Shown piece by piece: positions 44,207-56,262 of a stretch of DNA of 60,000 nt. Location of the stretch: the NCBI RefSeq assembly GCF_030272615.1, contig NC_081413.1, positions 186,182,169 to 186,242,168 of the forward strand. The letters are read 5' to 3'. The translations under genes and the position numbers were made by a program. The notes under the pieces are model-generated. The model saw nothing but the letters and a program-made list of their open reading frames with translations. It made no database searches and had not been told where the DNA came from. How positions within the stretch are numbered: position 1 is the stretch's first letter; every line of letters begins with the position of its first letter. The DNA comes from Cryptomeria japonica (Eukaryota > Streptophyta > Pinopsida > Cupressales > Cupressaceae).

Positions 44207-45267
44207 TTAATCCTTAGGTGTTTCTTGTTTCTCTACCATATTCACCAAATTTGGAGCTGTGATAGTAAGATCAGAGGGAGAGAAAGAGATATGTTCAGTC
44301 TCAATCACGTTAGAGGTATGAGAGGATAAAAGATCAGTAAAAATCTTAAGATTTTGATTAGGATGAGCTACTGATTTGTTTCCCTTATCATTCACACCTG
44401 CCACATATATAGTATTATTATCAATCAGGTACTGAATTTTGCTTTTTAATGCAAAACATTTCTTAGTATCATGACCAAGTTGACGATGAAATTGACAAAA
44501 AGAATTATTATCAAAGTAAGGTGAGGTTGCCTTAGAAGGGTCAATTGGTTTTATTGGAGGAAGTTTGATAACATTTCTTTGTAACAACTGAGACATAATG
44601 CTATGTAAAGATTCATTGAAAGGAGTAAATTGTCTTTCTCTTCTGAAAAATTTAGAAACAAGAGGCACACCTGTTGTAGCATTCGCATTGTTGTTGTTGA
44701 TGGTGTCATTAAATTTGATAAGTCTTTATTCGGTTTGAACTTCAAAAATGGTTGTTGAGAACTCTCACCCTTATCACTCTGAGCCATAGTAGTAGATTAC
44801 TCCAGTTGACTCATAGTCAGTTGATAATTGTGAAGTGTTGTGCACAATTGCGGAAAGGAAGTAAACTCAAAAAGGAGAAGTTTGTCCCTAAATTATTTTT
44901 GCAAATTAGAAATGAAAATTCTTTGAATATCATTGTCAAGCACTGAAAAAAAAAAGTTGAGAATACAAATGTGTATATCTATCAATGAAATCAGTCACTT
45001 TTTCTTTAACACATTGTTTACAATGCATTAAATCAGTCAAAATTATTTTAGCACCTATGTTGTTTTGAAATTGTGGAATAAAAGCATTTGCTAATTTTTG
45101 AAAAGAGGTAATAGAATAGGAAGGCAAATAGAAATATCATTGTAAAGCCTTATCTCTTAATGTTCTAGTAAAAATTTTGGCAAGCAATCTTTGATCATAA
45201 GCAAAGTCAGTACACAAAGTTTGGAGTGTTTTGACATGTGTTAAAGGATCACCTTTTCCATTATAGA
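44207..45267 (-). pseudogene. gag: Gypsy gag: retrotransposon gag core and zinc knuckle
   Basis: From the insertion point leftwards the sense reads YNGKGDPLTHVKTLQTLCTD, TRTLRDKALQ-stop-YFYLPSY, then ITSFQKLANAFIPQFQNNIG and VTDFIDRYTHLYSQL, the standard retrotransposon gag core. A frameshift lies in a T run at about 44945. Further on, MAQSDKGESSQQPFLKFKPN and HSIMSQLLQRNVIKLPPIKP lead to the knuckle FCQFHRQLGHDTKKCFALKS (intact C-x2-H-x4-H-x4-C). It ends KQETPKD with a stop at 44207-44209. Cut at 45267 by the Tat-like element. Confidence 0.85.
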
Positions 45268-46556
45268 TGTAGACACCTAAAAATATCTCATTGATCATGT
45301 ACTAATTATTCCTCTAATTGATTAAATAATTATTTAATTATTTAATTAAGTTAATAAATCTTATTCTTCTAGTTTCATATTTCCTCATAATCTTGCTAAT
45401 TATTCTATTTCTTATTCTTTCATCATTTAATCATTTTAAACATTTTCTAAATATTAATTAAATATTTATTATTTAATTAATTTTGATTAATTCCCCAATT
45501 TAAATAATTTTTATTATTTAAATAAATTACTAATTATTCAATTTATATCTCTAATCATCTAATCATTTAACCCTTTTCTCAATATTAATTAAATATTTAT
45601 TATTTGATTAATTGTGATTTTATTCCTCTAATTAAATAATCTTTATTATTTAATTAAATTTCATTTCTGAATAATTAAATAGTTTCTTTAAATTATTTAA
45701 TTAACTAATTAATTCTTCCATTTCCAAATCCCCAAATTCTAATTTCATTTAATTTCTTATTTCTTCTAATTTCTTCCAAATTCAAATACATGTGCATGAT
45801 TTCAAAAACCAAATTGAAAATCAAAGTCAAGTTCTAAATATATTCAAATACTAAATTAAATTTAAAATAAATTCAATTATTTGAATTAAATCTCATGCAA
45901 AGTTTAAATTGAAAATTTAAGTTAAAGTGCAAGCACATGATAAATTAATTAATTAAATCAATTAATTAATTAAATCATTATCTCTCCAGTCTCTATTTCC
46001 ATCTTTTAGTTAGATTTTTCTAAATAAAGCTTTCTTTGTCATCTTCTTTGTTTCCTCCAATCATTCTTTTTTCTTCCTTTAGTCAGCTTTTTCTCAATCA
46101 GTTAACTCAATTAATCTATTCAATCTATTATGTTTCACCTCCAATTCAGCAATTCAACTATCAATTTTCATGTGAGCTCACCTGAGTTCCACCTCTTGAT
46201 CAATTTGTTCCACCTTTCAATCAAGCTCATCCAAAAATCTATAAATTGAGCATTCAATCTCCATTTTCAATCCTCCTCAATCCTCACAATTCCTCTAAAT
46301 CATGAACTTTGAATCTGTGTCACTTGCAGGTTGCCAGCGCAATATCTGAGAGTCATCATACCACAGAGAAGAGAAGAACAATGGAAGTTATATGCAATCA
46401 CGGAATAGGGAGTCTTTAATTGATTTCATTTATAGTTCCTATTTTACTTGATTGTGTTATTTCATTGGTTTGTTTGTAAGAATTCTTTGATTAGATAGGG
46501 ATTCGTGATTTCCCTTTGATCCTAATTGAATACTTGTTTTTATAAGATGAATTTTA
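45268..46556 (+). repeat. 5' LTR of the Tat-like element
   Basis: It starts TGTAGACACCTAAAAATATC, identical to 58965. It is very AT-rich, with repeated modules ATTAATTAAATATTTATTAT in two units of about 130 bp (45440-45500 and 45570-45640). TATAAAT at 46240-46246 is kept in the 3' copy. The right boundary is uncertain: ...TTTTACA at about 46556 is my estimate, because the partner is cut off by the window end at the position matching about 46440. Confidence 0.8.
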
Positions 46557-46994
46557 CATGTGATATTTTGGTGAACGTGACATAAAACATGGCTAATTTA
46601 CCTTCTCTGTTCTTTGTGTAATTTTTGCAGGTCGTACAGATTTTTGCATTTTTTTAATAGATTTTGCACGGATTTCAAGAACAGATCTTCTGTCACGCAA
46701 TCGTGCTTACATCGTCACACAATCGCACTTACAATACCATGCATTCAACCCCTTTAGGTCACACATTCTATCTAACAGGGTTATGCAATCGCCCTTTCCA
46801 GGTTACGCAATCGCCCTTTCCAGATCACACATTCGCAGGGAAAATTGTTGTTTAATATTTTATTCTAACTGTTATTTGATCTGTCTAAAATTCTCTGATA
46901 TGATCTCTAGGATCACCCTTCCCTCGATATCTATCAAATTTAGGCGTTTCAAAATATTGTGGGAAAGGTAACATGTATAGAGGTTGCCACAAAA
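46557..46994 (+). other. Leader of the Tat-like element with short repeats
   Basis: Noncoding. Between about 46690 and 46845 a motif of the form (T)CACGCAATCG(C) recurs: CACGCAATCGTGCTTAC, CACACAATCGCACTTAC, then twice ACGCAATCGCCCTTTCCAG or its near copy, and CACACATTCGCAGG. A GTAATTTTTGCAGGTCG sequence near 46618 resembles a 3' splice site, as known for Ogre-type leaders; this is inference. I cannot name the tRNA for the primer-binding site. Confidence 0.55.
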
Positions 46995-47880
46995 GATACT
47001 TATTTAATGAGACTATTTCCTAAAAGTCTAGGGGGTCCGGCTTTAGAGTGATTTTCACATTTACCACCAACCATCACATCATGGGGAGAATTAGCTGAAC
47101 AATATATTGCAAACTTCTCGCATAACATTGAAACCCCGGTTACTTTGATGGACTTGTGTGCTGCTAAACAATACGAGAATGAAACATTTGCATCCTTCAT
47201 ACAACGATGGAGGGCTCTCTATAGGAGGTGCAAGATAGTTATCCCAGAAACAGAGCAAGTGGACATGTTCACAGAAAACTTGGTTCCCAAGATTAAATAT
47301 CCAATACAAATGCAATGTTTAACCACATTTAAACAAATCACAGAAAAAGATCTCAAATGTGAGAAAGGACTAGTAGAACAAGGTCTTATTAAGTATGGCT
47401 ATACCAACAACAATGACAAGTCCAAGTTTTGGTCGAAAAACAAAAATATGACCAATGATGGTATTGTAGATGCTAGAATGATAAACAAAAATCAACCGGT
47501 TTTATCTTTGGGAACAAGTCAGCCATCTAATCCACATATAGGGAATAACACGACCTCCACAAATGTAAACGCTACACAAAACATGAAAACAAGATACCCC
47601 AAGGTAAATTCTCCAAGAAGAAATTACACACCTCTAGGAGAACCTATTGAGTCAGCGCTCAAAAAGTTAATACAGACAAACATGATCACTTTACATGAAG
47701 TAAGAGTGTATGAACCAGGTCCTTTCAAACCTACATGGCGGAATGATAATGATTTCTATGATTATCATCGGACTAAAGGTCATAAAACAGCAAGTTGCTA
47801 CAAATTGAAAAACTTGGTCCAAGATATGATAGACCAAGGGGACATCATAATCGATACTGATAAAACCTCAGCAAACACAA
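46995..47880 (+). pseudogene. gag: Tat-like gag
   Basis: The frame starts within DTYLMRLFPKSLGGPALE, where a TGA (47049-47051) replaces a Trp expected by family, then FSHLPPTITSWGELAEQYIA, NETFASFIQRWRALYRRCKI, the gag core. After a linker with SPRRNYTPLGEPIESALKKL the knuckle reads YDYHRTKGHKTASCYKLKNL: the pattern C-x2-H-x4-H-x4-C is kept except that the first Cys is Tyr. From 47145 the frame is open to 48822. The true start upstream of 46995 is not clear. Confidence 0.87.
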
Positions 47881-48990
47881 ATCACATAATTTTTAAGGAT
47901 CCATTTTTTAAGCATGACAAAGGGAAAGCTACCACGTCGGGTACCCAAGACAATACAGCTAACTACACAAAGGTCTCATACGACTACACTATTCATGTCA
48001 TTAGCTCAGGAGATATAGCAAACAATGATTCACAAGAAACATTTGATCAAGATGAGCAATATCAAGACACTCACACAGATGACAACCAAATTTGCATGAT
48101 ATCAGAGGCACCAAAATATGACGATGATAGAAATCTTTGTCTCAGAGACTGGGGGCATGATCAACCATCTCATTCAAGTTGGTTTGAAGATGGACTCATA
48201 GAACACATCATGGATGTCAAATATACACATAAAGACTATGAAGATGGATTTAACATAAATCTTGATAACATAGCATATGATACCGACAAAACCTATAAGT
48301 CATATGATACAGTGGCTACAATCACCATAACTCCCAGAGACAGAGACTGTGCAATAGTTACACACAGATCAAAGGTAACTTTACAAGGAATACCACAAAA
48401 TCAACCACCAGCAGTAGGGACCTATAATGTTGTTGAGAAACTTAAGAAAACTGCAGCACAAATATCATTATTCAAACTTTTGCGTATTTCACCCACTCAT
48501 AGAGCTATATTGGACAAAGCACTTCAAGATTCGGTAGTGGACAAAGATATAGATGAAAATGCCTTCCAGTCTATGGTAGGAAATATGACACAAGGCACAC
48601 GTATTAGATTCATAGAACAAGATATTCCTAGTGATAGACTGCTTCACAACGACCCACTACATTTGGAAGCTTACATTCATAAGAGAAGAATCATAAGAGT
48701 ACTCGTAGATGGAGGAGCCGGTCTCAACATTTGTACTTTAAAATTGGTTAAGGCACTAGGATATTTTGAACTTCACATTGATTCATCTAAGAGGATAAAT
48801 ATCAAGGCATATGATGATGAATAACGTCCATCAAAAGGCATTGTAACATTACTTGTACAAGTGGGACCTATTACAACAGAGGTCGCTTTTCAAGTCTTGG
48901 ACAAGGAACTGGGATATAACATGTTATTGGGTCGCCCATGGATCCACACCATGCAAGCAGTACCATCCACATTTCATAAATGTGTCAAAT
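47881..48990 (+). pseudogene. pol: Gag-protease linker and protease of the Tat-like element
   Basis: This is the open frame continuing from gag, a hydrophilic Asp/Thr-rich linker to about 48400, then helical NVVEKLKKTAAQISLFKLLR and HKRRIIRVLVDGGAGLNICT. Asp-Gly-Gly is the usual active-site form in this lineage. A TAA at 48822-48824 splits it; after it TLLVQVGPITTEVAFQVLDK and YNMLLGRPWIHTMQAVPSTF complete the fold. Confidence 0.85.
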
Positions 48991-50278
48991 TCCCATAAAA
49001 TGGTATTGAAATCACCATAAAGGGTGATCCAAATCCCTTCCAACATTGCAATTACTTGAAAGAAAGTATGGATAGTCAGGTACCTATTAATCAAGTAGCA
49101 CCTCTCATTACACAACTAAAGGCATTAACAATCACAGAAACAAAAAAAGATATGCCTTCAACATAAACCTAACAAATACAAGATATGGGTTGTGGAGAGT
49201 ATTCTATTGCAAATTAATTAAGTGGGAAACAGTTGTCTCTATCAAGGATTGGGGCACAAGCATGTACCGCATATCATAGAGGAAAGATAACGCACCCTTG
49301 ATATACTAAATCGACCAATGAAACTGTCATACTACATACTACAAAGGGATCTTTCCACGCAGGTGCTTCCATCTTCATCTCAAACAAGTAATCAAGTACT
49401 CACATCACCTAGTGTGGAATCAGATGGGGAAGACATGACACAACTCCTTCAAGAACCTAGCACTGAATCACAAAATGATGCAGTTATTGATACAACGGTA
49501 CAAGCTAATGTTGCAACAAAGGCAGGTTTACCACCACCAGCTGAATCTCATCCATGGTTATTGTCACTACTTCTGCCATAAGAAAATACTCATGCTCAAC
49601 CTAATGAATCAGATGAAGAAATATTGCAAAGGCTTATACCAGGCTTAAGAAGGGTAACTAATGTCCAAAGAAGACCAATCAATCTACACCAGAATCAGTG
49701 GCAGGAACAAGAAGAAATAAGTGATGATAGCTCACATGATGAAATATATATTGAAAGTGAGACAGACTCTCACGACTATGAGTTCTTATCACTCCATGAT
49801 TCTAGCCCACCAGCAAGTGTAATATTAAGGTATCAAATAAAGCCTATACAAGATGAAAATACACAAAGTCATTCAAACAATCGAGTCTTCATGTTATCAG
49901 AATCTACTATAGAAGGGAGTAATGATTTACCCCTGGTACATTCACACTTGATTGATTGGGGGCAAGAAGGAAAACTAATGTTGGATTTGTTTGAAATGAT
50001 GAAGCAATTGCAGAATTTCTCGGAGTCAGAGAGGGGCTTCCACAAGGTGATCACAAAGCAGGGTTTGCTATAGACCTGGATAGAACAACATACTTTGGAG
50101 AAGAAAGTACCTTTACAATAGAAGATAAAGATCAAAACACCCATAATGGAAAGAGCGATTTGGGTAACCTTCCTATTGAAAGAGAAAGTTCAACATTGCT
50201 TATAGAGGAAACAAAAGAAGTAAACATAGCAGAAGGGGAGGTTGTACATAACATCCATCTGGAAAAATCACTAAGCAA
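48991..50278 (+). pseudogene. Protease-RT linker region
   Basis: Low-complexity acidic coding sense in changing frames (49318-49578; 49624-50070, with SDDSSHDEIYIESETDSHDY). It leads to VNIAEGEVVHNIHLEKSLSK just before RT. No known domain; this spacer is common between protease and RT in Tat-type elements. Confidence 0.5.
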
Positions 50279-51674
50279 ACAAGAAAAAGACAAATTCATT
50301 CATTTTTTCAAGCAATGACCTATCAATTTTGCTTGGTCCTATGCAGATATGCCAGGCTTAGACCCTGAATTAGTGTTGCATCACTTACCTTTGATACCGG
50401 GAGTTAAACCTTACAAGAAAAAATTGAGAAAAATGCATCCAAGTATTGAGTTACTGGTTAAAATAGAATTACAAAAGTTGTTGGATGTAGGTTTCATTCG
50501 ACCTATTGACTATGCGGAATGGATATCCAACCTGGTACCTGTGACTAAGCTCACAGGAGGCATAAGAATTTGCACAGATTTTCAGGATATAAATAAAGCT
50601 TGTCCTAAGGATGACTTCCTGCTACCAAATATTGATATGATAGTTGACCTAACAGCTGGAAATGAGATGCTATCCTTAATGGATGGTTTTTCAGGATACA
50701 ACCAGATTAAAATTGCACCAGAAGATCAACATAAAATGGCCTTTACATGCCCATGGGGAACATACTGCTAGAATGTGATGCCATTTGGTCTCAAAAATGT
50801 CGGAGCAACATACCAAAGAGCCATGACAACGTTGTTTCATGACATGATCCACAACATAATGGTAGATTATGTAGATGATATATTGGCTAAATCACATGCA
50901 AGAGAAGGTCACCTTGCAATTCTTGCACAGATATTTGATCGGTTGGAGTAGTATAATGTCAAATTAAACCTGAAGAAGTGTGTGTTTGGCATAACAGTAG
51001 GTAAACTGTTAGGGTTTATAGTGTCAAGTAGAGGAATTGAAATAGACCCTGCCAAGGTCAAGGCAATCATTAATATGCAACCTTCGTCAACACTTAAATA
51101 ACTAAGAGAGTTACAAGGAAGACTGCAATCCATAAGGAGATTCATAGCACAGTTGGCAAATAAGTGTCACCCATTCCAGCATTTACTCAAAAAAGGAGTT
51201 ACCTTTAAATGGATAGAACAATGCCAAGAAGCTTTCCAAGCTCTGAAAGATTATCTTTTAAACACACCAGTGTTAATATCTCCTACTCCAGGAAAACCTC
51301 TATTGTTATACATATTAGCAACAAACTCAGCTCTAGGAGCTCTATTGGCACAGCATGACAAAAATGGAAAAGAAAGAGCCATTTATTATATAAGTAGGAC
51401 TCTGATCGGCTATGAGCTTAATTATACCCCTATAGAGCGAGCATGCTTAGCAGTAATCTTTGCATCCCAAAATCTTAAACATTACATGTTGAGTCATAAG
51501 GTACAACTCATTGCACGCTTTGACCCACTCAAGTACCTATTGAGCAGAGCAACATTGACTGAGCGATTGGCTAAGTGGGTTATGATCCTGAGTGAGTTTG
51601 ATATAGAATACATAGACAGAAAAGCCATCAAAGGACAAATTATAGAAAATCAATTAGAAGAGGCTCCTTTATAG
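50279..51674 (+). pseudogene. pol: Reverse transcriptase and Gypsy RNase H of the Tat-like element
   Basis: FIHFFKQ-stop-PINFAWSYADMPGL leads into RT: ELQKLLDVGFIRPIDYAEWI, GGIRICTDFQDINKACPKDD (first Asp), MDGFSGYNQIKIAPEDQHKM, MPFGLKN and the active site MVDYVDDILAKS. The RT connection FIVSSRGIEIDPAKVKAI is followed by RNase H: LATNSALGALLAQHDKNGKE, with Asn where the first catalytic Asp (TDSALG) is expected, then IERACLAVIFASQNLKHYM. All in one frame with stops at 50769-50771, near 50949, near 51099 and at 51672-51674. Confidence 0.93.
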
Positions 51675-51686
51675 GATAGTCACCCA

Positions 51687-52166
51687 TTGCTGATAGGCTT
51701 TCTAGACGAAACCGTGTTTACATTAACTGCATCTGTAATGTGGAAATTATATTTTGACGGGTCATATACAAGTCATGGATCTGGAGCAGGGATTATTTTC
51801 ATCACCCCTCAAGGGGATGCTATACCTAAGTCATTTAGGATCAATTTCCAATGCACAAACAATATAGCTGAATATGAAGCTCTCCTCATAGGGCTTCGTA
51901 CAGTTGTACAGTGGATAATACAAGAGTTACAGGTCTATGGTGATTCGCAGTTGATTGTAAACCAAGTCAATGATGATTACAACACGAAGGATGAAAAACT
52001 CATGCCTTATAAGAAGCTGGTAGAAGATTACAAGGAGCACTTCAGCAAAATTACCCTCAAACAGATCCCAAGGATACAAAACAAGGCAGCAGATGCAATG
52101 GCTACCATAGGATCTCTTCTGAATATGCCTACTAACGAAATTCAGTTTGAGTTCATCATAGAATAG
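51687..52166 (+). pseudogene. pol: Second, archaeal-type RNase H (aRNH)
   Basis: It reads WKLYFDGSYTSHGSGAGIIF (Asp), NNIAEYEALLIGLRTVVQWI (Glu), VYGDSQLIVNQVNDDY (Asp) and QNKAADAMATIGSLL (Asp). All four catalytic positions are present, unlike in the preceding Gypsy RNase H. It is in the same frame as RT and open for 159 codons. In this lineage the extra domain is thought to compensate for the degenerate original one. Confidence 0.92.
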
Positions 52167-53491
52167 TTGATGCTACCGGCATATGAGACTCCCCTATCAA
52201 AATATGTATGTGCAATTGTGGGTCCAGAATCACCTTGGTACAATGAAATATATACATATTTACATACTCAATACATGTCACCAGATCTATCCAGAAATCA
52301 AAAGAAGACCTTTACTCGTTAGGCATCTAGATACACCATTATAGCTAATACTTTGTATAGAAAGGGCTTCAATGGAACTCTTCTCCGATGTCTTGATGAG
52401 AATGAAGCACAACTTGCTTTAAAGGATGTCCTTGATGGAATTTAAGAGGCTCACCAAAGTTGTCCACCATTGTCAAAACAATTGTTGAGAACAGGTTATT
52501 ACTGGCCAACTATGGAAAAGGACGCTTATAAGTATGTACAAAAATGTAAGCAATACCAAATGCATGGGGATCTCATTCATGCACCAGCACAAGATCTTCA
52601 ACCCATTACATCACCATGGCCATTTCACAATGGGGATTAGATCTAGTGGGTAAAATCAACCCTACTTCTTCTAATGGGCACAAGTTCATCTCAACAGCCA
52701 CTGAGTACTTTACCAAATGGGTTAAGGAAATTCCTCTTACATACACTACTGGAAAGCAGATATCAAAATTCATGCTCAACTACATTATATGTAGATACAA
52801 GATTCCACTATGCTTCGTTACAGATAATGGACGTCCATTTAAAAACTAGGAAGTGAAAGAGTTGTGTGACAAATTTTACATACAACAGAGATTTTCCACG
52901 CCATATTATCCACAAAGCAATGGACAAGTAGAGGCAACAAATAAAATAATATTGAAAATTCTTAAGAAATTTGTCACTGACACTGGACAGGACTGGCATC
53001 TCCAGTTAAATCCCGCTCTTTGGGCTTACAGAATAAGAGTACGCACACCTACGGGAGCAACACCATATTCCTTGGTCTATGATACAGAAGCAATACTCCC
53101 CATTGAGATAGAAATATCGTCTCTAAGAGTCTCCTTACAGAACATCATATCAGAGGAAGACTACTGAGTAGCAAGGTTATAAGAACTAGAAACGCTTGAT
53201 GAAAAAAGACAAACAACGTTCAATCATCTACAAGGATATCAAAATAGAATGAGACAGAGTTATAATAAATGGGTCCGCCCATGAACTTTTGAAGTGGGAG
53301 ATCTAGTTCTTAAAGAGAATCAAAGGAATCTAGCAGAACAAGAAAAGCCAGGGAAATTCAAACCTAACTGGCTAGGTCCCTTCATCATAACAAGGGTTAT
53401 AGGCAATGGAGCATATAATTTGGCTACCATGGAGGGAGATCCACTCTCTGACCCTATGAACAGCATGCACCTTAAACGATACTATACCTAA
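52167..53491 (+). pseudogene. pol: Integrase of the Tat-like element
   Basis: The zinc-binding part is EAHQSCPPLSKQLLRTGYYW and YVQKCKQYQMHGDL (second Cys of CxxC replaced by Tyr). A frameshift lies near 52615 within PWPF. The core has SQWGLDLVGKINPTSSNGHK (Asp), CFVTDNGRPFKN (Asp) and YYPQSNGQVEATNKIILK (Glu), so the DDE triad is intact. The C-terminal part has NPALWAYRIRVRTPTGATPY, GDLVLKEN and GKFKPNWLGPFIITRVIGNG, ending MNSMHLKRYYT with a natural stop at 53489-53491. Stops are near 52321, 52444, 52848, 53167, 53180 and 53284. Confidence 0.92.
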
Positions 53492-54629
53492 GGGTTGGGT
53501 TAGTTAAGGTTTTAGTTTTCGCATTGCATATCATATTATTCAAAGCATTGCATTACATATAGTTTCTTCCTAAGCACATCATATTCAGAAGTTGCATTCA
53601 CAAAATTTATGCATTTTCATATAGCAGCATCAATAAAACAAGGTAACTGTTCATGTTTATCATTCATTTGCATTCAAGAGAAACAAGGGTCATCTCCTTT
53701 CTTAGATATTTAGACATGAAGTCTTTGAGATCCTAAGGTCATTCACTTTCAACATTACCCTGTGACGATGATTTACTTATGGTTGGGTAGTGATTTTACT
53801 ATTTGAGACTTGTTAACCCAAAATTTATCAATTTCTATATCTCAAACATATTAAGAAGATCTCTAATTCATTTTAGACACCTAGTTGATCATATGACTAG
53901 TGAAAAATCTAAAATTCTACTTCAGTGCCGTTGTAATTGTCACACCCAAGTAGGTTTCATTACTTACAAGTCAATGCAAGAGAATAATAGAAGAAAAATA
54001 GCTATGCCAAATTCATCTCAATGCAAAAGAGCAATGATATATAAGTGAAATATCACATATACAAGTGCGATAAAAATCTTGACTATGGGAACATGCAAGT
54101 AACTCCATCAGGGCTATGAACGCTTACTGGAAATGGAGCAATATTTGAGAAATTATAGTCTATAACCTCGTCGGAGCTCTCAAGGCTTGCTGGCAGCGAG
54201 GCTCTATTCGGGATGCTTTTGAAGTTAGGATAATCCATGTAGCTAGTCATATAGGATGCTAAGGATATTTAGTGAACACAAGAGCATGAATTAACTCATC
54301 TACACACGCATGGACAAAAGAAGATCAAAGTTTCAAGAATCAATGGGGAAGTTTTCCGCGTCTCCATTTGTAAAACCTAGTCACTAAGTGTGTTGAGTTG
54401 AATGTTCCAAAGGACCTTAAGAATCGATTGACCGCTTATCTATGAAATGTTTTGTACCTCCATTTCAATTGGTGTATTACAAATTCTAAAACAAACACAA
54501 TCAACCTTGTTTGAATAGGAAATGCACCTTCATCATGCATATTGCATTAGCATAGGTCATGTAAAAAAATTCATAATTTCCACATGCATTATGCAGATCA
54601 TCAGGTCATATAGGTCTACACACTGGGGG
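53492..54629. other. Noncoding region after pol of the Tat-like element
   Basis: No supportable ORF or RNA gene; short ORFs here show no family resemblance. A GGGGGCATAA block lies near 54625. Confidence 0.45.
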
Positions 54630-54960
54630 CATAACTGAAAAAATCCTAAAAATCATATAAAGCCCTGAAAAATCCTAAAAATCATATAAAGCCCTGAAAA
54701 AAATCCTTAAAATCATATAAAGTCCTGAAAAAATCATATAAAGTCTTGAAAAAATCCTAAAAATCATATAAAGTCCTAAGAAAATACTAAAAATCATATA
54801 ATGTCCTTCAAAAATATCCAAAAAACAATGAAAAATCTAAAAATCCCAAAAACATCCATATAACATCCTGAAAAAAAAAATCAACCAAAAACATCCATAT
54901 AACGGTCCTAAAAAAATCAATCAAAAACATTCAAATATCGATCTACATAATCCAAAAAAC
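54630..54960 (+). repeat. Degenerate tandem repeats, unit about 30 bp
   Basis: About six to nine units of the form CCTGAAAAAATCCTAAAAAT followed by CATATAAAG, with units shortened or diverged towards the right (AAAACATCCATATAAC). Noncoding, A-rich. Tandem arrays between integrase and 3' LTR are common in Tat/Ogre elements. Confidence 0.85.
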
Positions 54961-56262
54961 ATCGACAAGGCTCTTGGAAAAGAACTAAAAATCAAAAATC
55001 AATCAATCAGAAAAACTTGCAATAAAATGTCTTGTGAGAAACAAATACCCTAGCATATATCCAGCAAACACTTTGCACGAAGTTAACAAAGGATACAACT
55101 ATCCAGTCAAATATCTGCAATCAACTGATCAAACTATCTTATCAATCATATCATATCCATATCAAAGTGTTCATTATCTTGTTTTAAACAGAAGATGATA
55201 CACTTGAAATCAGACAGGTCAGTCTTAAACGGGGTCCGCAACTTTCTAAGATCAAACATTATCAGCCATCACATCAAGCAACTAAGAACGAAGGCACAAG
55301 GTCAGTATAGCTGCTGAATTTTGTCTGGGTCAGTCTTTATCTTTTATCATTTGGCGACAGATATTGTTCCTATGCTACTCAAGGATGTCCACAAGTGACT
55401 AGAGGAGCTATGATGGGCATTATCTTTTTCTTTGTTTGTTGTTTGTGGTGTGAACCAGTGAAATTCTAGGGAAATTTCTCTAGTGGGTGTCTGTGATAGG
55501 AGCTTCCAGCTATTGGATGCCACACATACCTCGACCCCTAGCATAATTCCCAGAATGGAGGGTTCACTCCTTGTCTGCTACGTGTTTGTTTCTTCAATGA
55601 GATATCTTTACATCTTGGTTCCTTATACCCTGATGTGCTAAGCTTCATTGTTCAATAATAAGGCTCATTGATGAATATATATTGCGCAATAAAATATGTG
55701 ACACAGGTTCGTGATTCTTTCAATTTCATTCTCATCTCATTTGCTTATTGATAGTTTGTTGATTTCTCATCTTCTCTCTAAATCGTATTCTTTCTAACAT
55801 TCTTTCTATCATCAATCTCTTCTCTCTATCATCTAACTAACATTTCCTCACAGTGTATCTGAGTTAAAAATTTGTTCAGCCATTATCATACAAAAGCAAA
55901 AAATAGATTTCATATAGATTTCATTGCATTCATTATAGATTTCATTAAACATACATATAGATACCATTGCACTCATAAAAATCATAATAATATGCATTCA
56001 TATAACATCATTAATAGATACATGTACTACCATTGCATTCATTAATCATATAGAATCAAATAGATATGCATCATAAAACTCATAGCATCATATAAGCATA
56101 CATGAAAAACAAAACATAAATAGATCACTGCCAAAACCCGCATATAATATATATATATAACTCAAAAATGATAATGTGTATGAGTACAACAAACAAGCCT
56201 GAAGGCTCAAATAACATATCAAAATAATCTCAACCAACACTACCTTTGTCAGTAGGTGGATC
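54961..56262. other. Noncoding spacer between tandem repeats and the antisense gene
   Basis: About 1.3 kb without coding sense. Repeated CATTGCATTCAT / CATATAGAT phrases occur between 55920 and 56100. TTTGGCGACAG near 55351-55361 resembles part of an Ogre-type primer-binding site but is not beside an LTR. Confidence 0.4.

Larger units (their letters stand above)
40733..45267 (-). mobile_element. Gag-protease-only Gypsy element, minus strand, 3' part
   Basis: It has a 3' LTR (40733-41984) with adjacent polypurine tract, then on the minus strand gag, protease and a C-terminal extension. The gag is cut at 45267 by a later element, and the rest should lie beyond 60000. No RT, RNase H or integrase lies between protease and LTR, so it is non-autonomous in the same way as the element at 20619-36450, with which it shares LTR start, polypurine tract and protease-gag type. 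GCCTC at 40728-40732 is the expected left target duplication. Confidence 0.85.

Noticed and set aside
53803-54048. Short plus-strand open frame after integrase
   Set aside because: No similarity to any retrotransposon domain, no biased composition, and it is within chance length for this region.
55351-55361. TTTGGCGACAG as an Ogre-type primer-binding site
   Set aside because: It is not adjacent to an LTR end and lies downstream of integrase; probably chance or a decayed fragment.
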